Positions 1 to 7,332 of a stretch of 61,630 bases of DNA are shown piece after piece. Positions within the stretch are counted from its first letter, which is position 1, and the number at the start of each line of letters is the position of its first letter. Position numbers and translations under genes: made by a program. Source of the stretch: Desulfobacula sp. (GTDB taxonomy: Bacteria; Desulfobacterota; Desulfobacteria; Desulfobacterales; Desulfobacteraceae); the NCBI RefSeq assembly GCF_030145145.1, contig NZ_JAQYWD010000040.1, positions 1 through 61,630 of the forward strand, read 5' to 3'. Under the pieces are notes generated by a model that searched no databases, had not been told where the DNA came from, and saw only the letters and a program-made list of their open reading frames with translations.

Positions 1-113
1 GAGTCTTTGGGGGAGCTTTGTGACATAGTAAATAAGGAAAAATTTTTATACCCCGGGACAGAACTGAAACTGGTATTTAAGGCTGCATAAGCTGCATTTA
101 AATTTGGCTAATG

Positions 114-653
114 TCAGGAGCTCTGAACTTCTGCAGCTATTGCAACAATTATTGCTTGTTCTGTATTTTGCCCGTGTATTTTGAACTTCTTCCCACCTTG
201 GATATGGAATACACCCATTTCGATGACTCCAGTCAATTTATCCCATTCAGGATTCACCATACAGCTACGAAGCTTGTGAAGCCAAGCCCATGTTGTGTTG
301 TAGCTCCCCATTTCGAGTTTTTTTTGCAAACTAAAGGCGTTTATTTTATACGTTTTATCCGTCATCAACCAAATAGCCATAAACCAGGTTAGCAAAGGTT
401 TACGTGTCTTATGAAATAATGTCCCAGATGTAATTGAAATTTGACGATTACAATTTTTGCAAAGGAAAAGGCCACGAGCTGTGGCAGAAGGGTTATCCGT
501 AGTTTTTTCACAACTCTCACAGTAAAACCCATTTGGCCAACGAAGTTTAAAAAGATAATCCATACAATCTTGGTTACTTTTAAAATATTCATTAAATGCT
601 TTAGTTGATCCCGGAAAGGCAATCTTTGTTTTTAAACCTTGTGAAGTAGCCAT
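114..653 (-). pseudogene. IS1595-type transposase remnant
   Basis: The reading frame encodes the N-terminal part of an IS1595-family transposase. A zinc ribbon with two CxxC pairs (CESC and CKNC, about residues 46-72) is followed by the family's helical region (TWFMAIWLMTDKTYKINAFS). Where the DDE domain should begin with a pattern like VEVDETYIGG, this copy reads IEMGVFHIQGG, so the first catalytic Asp is gone. The frame stops at 179 residues, well short of the roughly 300 usual in the family, and the bases down to position 1 give no open continuation. I read it as a dead, truncated insertion sequence. No terminal inverted repeats were identified. Confidence 0.75.
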
Positions 654-887
654 CCCACAATAATATTCTATTACTCTACTTAAGTAAAGTGCATATTAAA
701 TCTTCAAGAAATATTTATGCAATTAAATTAATAATTATTTATATCTAATAATTTAAGATAGTTACATAATATTATATGCTAAAATATTGTTAATTTAAAA
801 AAAACATCATTCATAAGTGAATTCCAAACCCCTTCTTTCTATTAAATAATTACAAACGTAATGATTTTTTGAATAGGAGGAAATGTA
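654..887. other. AT-rich non-coding spacer
   Basis: About 230 bases, strongly AT-rich (long runs of A/T between 700 and 810), lie between the decayed transposase and the next small ORF. No gene is visible. The AT content fits a promoter region for the rightward genes or old IS flank. Confidence 0.4.
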
Positions 888-965
888 ATGGGAAAGAAAA
901 AAGTAATAGCTACAGCAAGGGGGATTGCAACCCAAAAATTTGATGAAATGCTGGCCAAATGGTGA
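888..965 (+). CDS. 25-residue basic peptide ORF
   Basis: A short ORF (begins MGKKKVIATARG, ends MLAKW) starts at an ATG placed 6 bases after a perfect AGGAGG Shine-Dalgarno sequence. That ribosome site is much better than chance and is the main support. The peptide is basic at its N-terminus and has no recognisable domain. It sits about 100 bases upstream of the unrecognised 281-residue protein and may be a leader or the start of a decayed gene. Confidence 0.35.
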   Translation: MGKKKVIATARGIATQKFDEMLAKW

Positions 966-1065
966 GTTCCAAATTCTCAACTAAATACAAGGGGGAAGCC
1001 TAAAAAGATATACCTATAATAATAAGAATTTAATACCACAAGGTGGTAGATGGAGATTGATTCCC

Positions 1066-1911
1066 ATGGCAGATTTTATACCGAGCTGGAACAAGATTTT
1101 GAAGGGCAGGGAATTTGTCTCCCATGTAGACAATGTGGTTTGCAATATCAGGTTGTCTACAATGGGAATCAAATCAAAAGGACGACCAGCTCTAACTGTT
1201 TATAAGAACCTGTTTGATGCTTCAGGCGTTCTCAGAAGTTTTCACATAACTGGAAGAGACAAATATGGGGCTACTTACCAACTTAGGGATGAAGAAACAG
1301 GCGTTGTGATCAAGTTTAGGGGCTCATATCTAACCATTGCCATGCCAAGGCATTGGACCACCTATGACCAAACCAGGGTCACCTATAACCAGATTTTGAC
1401 AACCATGGTTTCCAACCTGCTATCCCTGAACTTCATAAAGTTCGGCACCGGGAAATCAAACTACCAGACCGCCCGCCACCTGCTATTAACCAGGGGAACC
1501 ATTTATATTGAGCACGCCATTGACTTGATAGAGGTGAAAGCCTGCCCCCTTGTCGAATCAGATAAAAAAAACAAATGGTATCAGCGCAAAGGACTTTCAC
1601 GCCTGGAGGTGGTTTTAGCCTTCAAATACTGTGACATCAAGCACGCCCTGAAACAAAGGAATTCCCTACCCCTGATAAATGAAATGGGAATAAATGACGT
1701 TGTTAAAAGGCACACCAAGAATATCATGAACAAGATGCCGCCATGGAAGATAAAGGAGGTTTTCGGAGTGAAACCGGGCAAAGACCGAGCCTATACTGTA
1801 CAGCGGTTAAAACCGGTGCTGCGTGAGATCATCACCAACCACGACATCTCGGCCTTTCCAGCGGCAACTCAAATCAAGTTACATGGCTACACCCATCAGA
1901 ACTATATATAA
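1066..1911 (+). CDS. unrecognised 281-residue protein in mobile DNA
   Basis: I do not recognise this family with confidence. The ATG at 1066 is preceded by GGAG at proper spacing; a TTG at 1057 is in frame but too close to that site. The protein is basic, has no membrane segments or signal peptide, and contains a stretch near residues 180-195 (KGLSRLEVVLAFKYCDIKH) faintly reminiscent of phage/plasmid gene II/X-type replication proteins. That resemblance is weak. Its setting, between an IS remnant and repeats in AT-rich DNA, suggests a mobile-element gene. Confidence 0.55.
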   Translation: MADFIPSWNKILKGREFVSHVDNVVCNIRLSTMGIKSKGRPALTVYKNLFDASGVLRSFHITGRDKYGATYQLRDEETGVVIKFRGSYLTIAMPRHWTTYDQTRVTYNQILTTMVSNLLSLNFIKFGTGKSNYQTARHLLLTRGTIYIEHAIDLIEVKACPLVESDKKNKWYQRKGLSRLEVVLAFKYCDIKHALKQRNSLPLINEMGINDVVKRHTKNIMNKMPPWKIKEVFGVKPGKDRAYTVQRLKPVLREIITNHDISAFPAATQIKLHGYTHQNYI

Positions 1912-1985
1912 CCCCGTATGTATAATGCCCATCCAAATTATGCTGTCTACATCCATTCCGATTGGCAGGATATAAAACTGACAAC

Positions 1986-2074
1986 TCAACCTTAATACCA
2001 ATGAAGGATATTACAAATCATTCTGAGAAAGGGGATGGTTTTGATAATTTGGGTGTAAAAAAGGCTGTTTAACC
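1986..2074 (+). repeat. 89-bp dispersed repeat, copy A
   Basis: This stretch matches 45671-45759 at 83 of 89 positions without gaps, in the same orientation. One frame reads ITNHSEKGDGFD then N/D, LGVKK, A/T, V and a stop in both copies, so it could be the 3' end of a lost coding region. However, two of the six differences change the encoded residue. Both copies sit in accessory DNA beside truncated genes, which suggests a mobile element or recombination remnant. Confidence 0.7.
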
Positions 2075-2194
2075 CAATGAATGACGTCATAACCCATATT
2101 ATGTAAATCTTTTATTTTGACATGGTAAAAGGCTCTTGCCGATAAATCTCTCCGGCGGTCTTCCCGGAGGTATCAATCAGCGGGACAAGGTCGC

Positions 2195-2359
2195 ATGGAG
2201 GAATTGGGATGGCATATAAAGAGTAAGGATTCAAAAGTGGAGCTGGCGGAACTTATGGATGCCTACGCTTTGTGCCATACCAGCTCTGGAGTAAACCCCG
2301 CCTCAATATCAAGCCTTACGGCGTTTGAGCCCTTAAAATTTAAAAAGAATGGTGGGTGA
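2195..2359 (+). CDS. small hypothetical ORF (54 aa)
   Basis: An ORF starting MEELGWHIKSKDSKVELAEL and ending in KKNGG has a plausible amphipathic composition and higher GC than its flanks. The upstream purine-rich stretch GGACAAGG is only a modest ribosome site. No family is recognised. It could be a fragment of a larger decayed gene. Confidence 0.3.
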   Translation: MEELGWHIKSKDSKVELAELMDAYALCHTSSGVNPASISSLTAFEPLKFKKNGG

Positions 2360-2494
2360 TGCGATGGGGGTTCTGGAAGGGATAATGGCCCGGTTTTCTG
2401 TTAATCAGAAAGTCCCCTCTCATATGCCCTCTTTTTAGGTACCAAGGGGCGATGACGTTATCAGGCAGAATCTCATGCAAAGCCCTCACGTTCG

Positions 2495-2605
2495 ATTTAA
2501 AGGCCATTTGTCGTCTTCTGGGGCAATGACATATCCAGCAGTCCAAAAACAATTCTTTGCCACCGCAATGCTAACCAAATGATAAGTAATGGATATCTGG
2601 AGTAA
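2495..2605 (+). repeat. degenerate 111-bp direct repeat, copy 1
   Basis: It shares the ordered blocks ATTTAAAGGC, CATATC(N3)CAGTCCAAAAA and TAAGTAATGGAT with 2751-2861, at a nearly constant offset of 255-256 bases. Identity between blocks is low, so this is an old duplication or two copies of a family. Confidence 0.55.
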
Positions 2606-2750
2606 TGAAATTTGAATTTTAGAGATGTGTGTCGCTTTTCTTTTTTGGTTCAAGATGGAATTATTAAAATGTATTTCCATAATAATTTTGGGGACTTTGT
2701 GATTTAAAAAGGAAATATAAATACATCTCACACAAGAGCTTTTTAGGTGC

Positions 2751-2861
2751 ATTTAAAGGCCTTTGTCATTTCTCTATACACTGCCATATCTGCCAGTCCA
2801 AAAAGGCTTATTTGATACTTTTAATTAATCGACATAATAAGTAATGGATCTATGGAAGTAA
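2751..2861 (+). repeat. degenerate 111-bp direct repeat, copy 2
   Basis: Second copy of the element at 2495-2605, same length and orientation, with the same three conserved blocks. Confidence 0.55.
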
Positions 2862-3060
2862 AAGATTTGTGGGTGTTTTTGATTAAACTTTTTCTCCAAT
2901 AAAATTTACAGCAAGCTTTTTAAATTTGACTTCAGGCTATCCCATATAATTTAATTTTAAATCTGAGGATGAAAGATTTGTCCATACCAGATATGGTATT
3001 CTGGAAATAATTAAAAAGCCCGGACTGGTGGATCAAGCGCTCGGTAAGTTGGGGAGTTTG

Positions 3061-3095
3061 ACTCGTCTCTATAGATACCATCTATAGTCGCGAGT
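3061..3095. repeat. 35-base nested palindrome
   Basis: An inner perfect 8-bp dyad (CTATAGAT, loop ACC, ATCTATAG) sits inside outer arms ACTCG/CGAGT separated by small internal loops. No T-run follows, so it is not an obvious terminator. It might be a protein-binding or recombination site. Confidence 0.55.
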
Positions 3096-3203
3096 AATTC
3101 GGTTGAAACTTATGAATTCTTTTTGCATTATTAGAATGTTTATTATATTGTGAATTTGGTCCAATATGCTTAAAGACATTAGTTGAATTTTTGAGGGTTC
3201 AAG

Positions 3204-3255
3204 AAACAATGACTATTGCAAGTATGGCAAATTCTAAATTGAAGAGTCATTGTTT
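3204..3255. repeat. 11-bp perfect inverted repeat before the MetF-like gene
   Basis: AAACAATGACT at 3204-3214 is exactly complementary to AGTCATTGTTT at 3245-3255, with 30 bases between. The right arm ends 5 bases before the ATG at 3261 and 23 bases before the better-supported start at 3279. It could be an operator or a 5'-UTR hairpin controlling that gene. Confidence 0.55.
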
Positions 3256-3260
3256 ATGAT

Positions 3261-4067
3261 ATGTCTAATGAGGTAAACATGTTTAATTATCCTTATATAA
3301 TCGAATTACTGTCACCTAAAAGGTCCATTGAGGGTCAAGCGGTTGATCATCATCTGGATAGATTCGCAGATCGATATCAGAGAATCATTGATGTTGGGCT
3401 CGGTCTATCGATACCGGATAATCCCATGGGCCAGCCACGAATGGGCGCACTGGAAAGTATTGGGCTAAAAAGGCTTCAAATAGATCCCAATAGAATTTTT
3501 ATGAATTTGAACACGTTTCATACAAAAAATGAACTTGACGAGATGTTGAAAAAAGCGGCGTCTGCGAAATTAAGATATATTCTGGTCGTCAGAGGCGATG
3601 GAGGACCTTTACTTTCTAAACTCGAACCCAAAAGCATCGGTGGTGCACGAAGCATTTCGACATCTATTGATTTAATTCGATATATCAATGTGGAATTTCC
3701 TGGTAAGTTCATAACTGGGGCCGCGTATAATCCCTACAAACCTCTGTCATTCGAGCTAAAACACATGACGCAAAAGATAAAAGCTGGTGCAAAGTTTGCG
3801 GTTACCCAACCAATCATCGGTCAAGACCAGAGTGTTGACGAACTGAAATTGTTGAACATTCCGATCATCGTAGAAGCATGGATGTCGAAAAACGTAGATC
3901 TACTTTATAAGAGTGTTGGAAAAAAGAAAGATGAAACGGCCGAGAATTATGATCCCATTGACAATCTGAAGGCTCTACATGCGATTTATCCGGAATGCTG
4001 TATCTATCTTTCAATGCTAAGCTTTATGCAAGATTGGCATCAAATCTTGCCAAAATCTATTGAATAG
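3261..4067 (+). CDS. MetF-like (methylenetetrahydrofolate reductase family) protein
   Basis: A TIM-barrel protein related to methylenetetrahydrofolate reductase. Supporting segments are GAAYNPYKPLSFE and IKAGAKFAVTQPIIG (about residues 155-195), which match the MetF pattern of a substrate-loop Asn followed by an 'AGA.F..TQ' strand. Length (268 aa) is close to short MetF proteins, but the N-terminus lacks a clear catalytic Glu motif, so a role in C1 metabolism is inferred. The first ATG (3261) has no ribosome site. An in-frame ATG at 3279 follows GAGG by 6 bases and may be the true start. The gene is isolated, preceded by an inverted repeat. Confidence 0.65.
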   Translation: MSNEVNMFNYPYIIELLSPKRSIEGQAVDHHLDRFADRYQRIIDVGLGLSIPDNPMGQPRMGALESIGLKRLQIDPNRIFMNLNTFHTKNELDEMLKKAASAKLRYILVVRGDGGPLLSKLEPKSIGGARSISTSIDLIRYINVEFPGKFITGAAYNPYKPLSFELKHMTQKIKAGAKFAVTQPIIGQDQSVDELKLLNIPIIVEAWMSKNVDLLYKSVGKKKDETAENYDPIDNLKALHAIYPECCIYLSMLSFMQDWHQILPKSIE

Positions 4068-4123
4068 CATCCGTAGCTGATTGAGGACCCAGCTCATACA
4101 GCTTGTTCTGTCAGCAAACAGAC

Positions 4124-4375
4124 TCATTTGATGATGCGTTGTTCATATTTCCATGATTCTGCGGCATATTTCAGCTCATAGAATAGGGGTTGGTTAGAGA
4201 CATAATTAATAAGTTTTTGATGTAGTAAGAATCGTTCCGTCAAGGTCCGGAGAAATATCTTGTCGTCCACAACTAATTGATCTATAAATAACCCAAGAAA
4301 ATGTTTATATGAACTGAATTCCTTTGATATCCGTGCCCCATCGTGAACAAAAAAAAGTTGGCTGTAATACGGCAC
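4124..4375 (-). CDS. hypothetical ORF, 83 aa, possibly a gene fragment
   Basis: A GTG-initiated reverse-strand frame (begins with PYYSQLFF) fills most of the gap between the MetF-like gene and ovoA. It has a protein-like composition, but no ribosome site and no recognised family. A stop lies shortly upstream in frame, so it is not simply the end of a longer gene. Low confidence that it is expressed. Confidence 0.25.
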   Translation of the reverse strand: MPYYSQLFFVHDGARISKEFSSYKHFLGLFIDQLVVDDKIFLRTLTERFLLHQKLINYVSNQPLFYELKYAAESWKYEQRIIK

Positions 4376-4413
4376 GCCGGTCCTACGAGAATCTTATCGA
4401 GGAGGCATAGAGC

Positions 4414-6534
4414 ATGAATTTACGCAATACCCGAACAATAATTTTGAATGAAGGAAATGCTGAAGAGAAAAGAGCGGCGGTTCGTGATTATTTTCACAAG
4501 ACATACAGCATCGATGAACAACTCTATGAAACCCTTCTGCACGAGGAAAGTTTTTATATCCGAGCGGAGCCGTTGAGGCATCCTCTGATTTTTTATCTGG
4601 GCCACACGGCTTGTTTTTATATCAACAAGCTGATCACTGCAAAAATTATTGAACACCGAATCAACCCCGCATATGAAGCTATGTTTGCTGTTGGCGTGGA
4701 TGAAATGTCATGGGATGATCTGGATGAATCTCACTATAATTGGCCTGCTGTGTCTGAAGTCAAAGCATATCGGGATAAAGTCCGTAAATTTTTGGATACC
4801 TTGATCACTACTATGCCCCTGACGATGCCCATTACCTGGGACCAGCCTTTCTGGGCAATCATAATGGGTATCGAACACCAAAGGATTCACCTTGAGACCT
4901 CTTCGGTCATTATCCGACGACTGCCCATTGATCATGTCCGGATGCTCCCCTTGTGGGAGATCTGTGCCGAAACCGGCGATGCCCCGGAAAATGAATTGCT
5001 GCCCGCGGCAGGTGGCCGGGTAACCTTAGGAAAACCCCTGGACAGCCCTCTCTACGGCTGGGATAATGAATTTGGCCACCATCAGTTTGATGTTTGGGAT
5101 TTTTCGGCTTCCAAATACCTTGTTTCCAATCAGGAATTCTTGGGTTTTGTAACGGATAAGGGGTATTCCCGTCATGGGTTGTGGACAGAGGAAGGGCTGC
5201 GCTGGGTGGGTTTTACCCGAGCCGAACACCCGTTTTTCTGGATAAAAAAAAAGAACCGGTATCGGCTTCGGACCATGACTCAAATTATTGACATGCCCTG
5301 GGACTGGCCCGTTGAAGTCAACTATCTTGAGGCCAAGGCGTTTTGTAATTGGCTCGGAGAAAAACATAACCGGGCGATCCGGCTTCCCACAGAAGATGAG
5401 TGGTATCGTCTGAGGGACCTTCACGACATCCCGGATCAGCCTTTCTGGGAGCAGGCGCCGGGAAATATCAACCTGGAACATTGGGCCTCACCCTGCCCGG
5501 TGACCCGGTTTGGTTTTGGAGACTTCTATGACATTATCGGAAATGTCTGGCAATGGACAGAAACACCCATTAGCGGATTCCAGGGATTTAAGGTCCACCC
5601 GTATTACGACGATTTTTCCACCCCGACGTTTGACACCCGGCACAACCTGATAAAAGGTGGTTCCTGGATTTCAACGGGGAATGAAGCCACCCGTGATTCC
5701 CGATATGCATTTCGGCGCCATTTTTTTCAACACGCAGGATTTAGATACATCCACTCAGAGCAACCTCTGGAGGAGCCACAAGCCATGTATGAAACCGACA
5801 GCGCCGTATCACAATATTGTGAGGCGCACTATGGACCTGACTATTATAAAGTTGACAATTTCCCTGCGACCTGCGCTAAACTGGCACTCGGGTATCTGTC
5901 AGATCGTCCGAAAAAGAAAGCGCTTGATCTGGGGTGTGCTGTAGGACGCTCGACATTTGAACTTGCCCGGTCGTTCGATGCGGTGACCGGTCTTGATTTC
6001 TCTGCCCGTTTTATCCGTATGGCCATTCAAATGCAGGAGAAAGGCACGATTCATTATGAATTGGCAGAAGAGGGGGATATTGTATCATTCCATGAGAAAA
6101 GACTGGAAGAATTTGGGTTGGAGCAGTTCAAGAACAAAGTGGAATTTTTTCAAGCGGATGCTTCTAATCTTAAGTCTCGGTTTACGGGTTATGATCTTAT
6201 TCTGGCGGCCAATCTTATCGACAGACTCTACGACCCGGTGAAATTTCTTACCACTATTCACATGCGACTTCGTATGAACGGATTGCTGGTGCTAACCTCT
6301 CCTTATACCTGGTTGGAAGAGTTCACAAAAAAAGAGAACTGGGTGGGCGGGATTCGAAAGGCCGGCGAGCCATATACCACACTGGATGGGTTAAAAGAAC
6401 TTCTCAGCGCTCATTTCAAGATGCTCGATGAGCCCCGTGATATTGAATTTGTAATTCATGAGACCCGGAGAAAATTTCAGCATACAACAGCCCAGATGAC
6501 GATGTGGGAAAGAGTAAATCCAATCGAAGACTAA
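4414..6534 (+). CDS. ovoA: ovothiol synthase OvoA (sulfoxide synthase + N-methyltransferase)
   Basis: Predicted bifunctional enzyme of ovothiol A synthesis. The N-terminal half joins cysteine to C5 of histidine using O2 and non-heme iron. The C-terminal domain methylates the imidazole of 5-thiohistidine. An N-terminal DinB-like domain carries the iron motif HX3HXE (H155, H159, E161), a formylglycine-generating-enzyme/C-lectin domain follows (about 230-460; GNVWQW, GGSW, AFRRHF), and a class I SAM fold starts near residue 507 (ALDLGCAVGRS). Length 706 aa matches full OvoA. AGGAGG stands 9 bases before the ATG. The lipocalin remnant follows 4 bases after the stop, so they may once have formed an operon. 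O2 dependence is notable if the host is an anaerobe. Confidence 0.9.
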   Translation: MNLRNTRTIILNEGNAEEKRAAVRDYFHKTYSIDEQLYETLLHEESFYIRAEPLRHPLIFYLGHTACFYINKLITAKIIEHRINPAYEAMFAVGVDEMSWDDLDESHYNWPAVSEVKAYRDKVRKFLDTLITTMPLTMPITWDQPFWAIIMGIEHQRIHLETSSVIIRRLPIDHVRMLPLWEICAETGDAPENELLPAAGGRVTLGKPLDSPLYGWDNEFGHHQFDVWDFSASKYLVSNQEFLGFVTDKGYSRHGLWTEEGLRWVGFTRAEHPFFWIKKKNRYRLRTMTQIIDMPWDWPVEVNYLEAKAFCNWLGEKHNRAIRLPTEDEWYRLRDLHDIPDQPFWEQAPGNINLEHWASPCPVTRFGFGDFYDIIGNVWQWTETPISGFQGFKVHPYYDDFSTPTFDTRHNLIKGGSWISTGNEATRDSRYAFRRHFFQHAGFRYIHSEQPLEEPQAMYETDSAVSQYCEAHYGPDYYKVDNFPATCAKLALGYLSDRPKKKALDLGCAVGRSTFELARSFDAVTGLDFSARFIRMAIQMQEKGTIHYELAEEGDIVSFHEKRLEEFGLEQFKNKVEFFQADASNLKSRFTGYDLILAANLIDRLYDPVKFLTTIHMRLRMNGLLVLTSPYTWLEEFTKKENWVGGIRKAGEPYTTLDGLKELLSAHFKMLDEPRDIEFVIHETRRKFQHTTAQMTMWERVNPIED

Positions 6535-6538
6535 AAAG

Positions 6539-6881
6539 ATGAAAATTTTTTTTCTGAGTATCGTATCATTGGTGTTGGGCGGATGCATGGGGATTCTGGA
6601 GTCTGTGTTGCCGGTCAAAGAATTCGAACTCGATAAATATCTCGGTAAATGGTATGAAGTTGCTAGTTTGGATCATTCTTATGAGAGAGGGCTGGAACAG
6701 TTAACCGCCTGAGTATTCATTGCGAAAAACCGGGGGTATCCAAGTCAAAAACATCGGTTTTTCGGTGAAGACAAGCGAATGGCGAACAAGCTTCGGCAAG
6801 GCCTTTTTCATCCGAGAATCAAATGAAGGGTTCTTGAAAGTTTCTTTTTTTGGCCCATTCTATGGTTCCTATATCGTGTTT
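6539..6881 (+). pseudogene. lipocalin (Blc-type) gene, frameshifted and 3'-truncated
   Basis: Starts as a bacterial lipocalin lipoprotein: signal peptide with lipobox LVLGGC, then DKYLGKWYEVASLDHSYERG. One extra base near 6709-6710 throws the frame into a TGA. Skipping it restores EYSLRKTGGIQVKNIGF and KVSFFGPFYGSYIVF, closely matching the intact lipocalin at 35236-35820. Similarity stops at 6881, so about 80 C-terminal residues are missing and the sequence joins directly to a DUF523 gene on the other strand. The TGA is not a selenocysteine candidate, because the frame, not the codon, is wrong. Originally it would have been an outer-membrane lipid-binding lipoprotein. Confidence 0.85.
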
Positions 6882-6882
6882 G

Positions 6883-7128
6883 CATCTGTGCTGTTTTGTC
6901 CACCCCGGTTTTCTGCGTCAATAATCTTGGATTCTCGGTGGGGCCTACCAACCTGACCGCTTCACGGGGGGTTGGCATACCGCATTCAACTTCGGGACAG
7001 ACAGGTACATACGCTGCAAACAGTCCAAGCGTTTGAGTCAGGAATCTATCATGAATGTGTCCACCGTCATAACGAACTTTATTTCCTAAAAGACAGGAGC
7101 TGATGCCTATTTTGATGGGTGTAAGCAT
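6883..7128 (-). pseudogene. DUF523 (TudS-type) gene, 3'-truncated
   Basis: The frame begins with an ATG behind GGAG and reads GISSCLLGNKVRYDGGHIHD and PVCPEVECGMPTPRE, the hallmark N-terminus of DUF523 proteins (thiouracil-desulfurase relatives with Cys ligands for a 4Fe-4S cluster). After about 82 residues it runs into antisense lipocalin sequence at 6881-6883; the frame stays open to 6808 only by chance. The normal protein is about 150 aa or longer, so half is missing. DUF523-DUF1722 genes often neighbour photolyase genes in aerobic Proteobacteria, which fits the island that follows. Confidence 0.8.
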
Positions 7129-7241
7129 TTGGATTCTCCATTAATCAAGATAAAACTGCCCAATATTATCAAGAGCTATGAGTGAATTATATAATTATCG
7201 ATTAACTATATTAGTTTTTGAAATAATTGACACTCATTTTC

Positions 7242-7271
7242 TTGATTAAACCGTCTTTTTATCGGTATAAG
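7242..7271 (+). promoter_or_regulatory. candidate sigma-70 promoter for the 7333 gene cluster
   Basis: TTGATT, 18 bases, TATAAG, about 60 bases before the ATG at 7333. A second TTGACA at 7227 lacks a good -10. Found by eye only. Confidence 0.3.
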
Positions 7272-7332
7272 TCATATACAGACAACATTTTCATTCTTTG
7301 ATTCTGACAACAGATTATTTCAGGGAGCCCGG

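Larger units (their letters stand above)
2360..3203. other. gene-poor region with degenerate repeats and a palindrome
   Basis: No convincing gene is seen in about 840 bases. The stretch holds a degenerate 111-bp direct repeat pair and two dyad-symmetry elements, listed separately. Reverse-strand frames of 70-88 residues here have unlikely composition and no ribosome sites. Confidence 0.5.

Noticed and set aside
2340-2752. Reverse-strand frames of 70 and 88 codons
   Set aside because: They overlap the degenerate repeats, lack ribosome sites and resemble no family.
6700-6720. In-frame TGA in the lipocalin gene as a third selenocysteine codon
   Set aside because: Deleting one base near 6709-6710 restores strong lipocalin similarity, no SECIS follows, and lipocalins have no redox Cys at this position.
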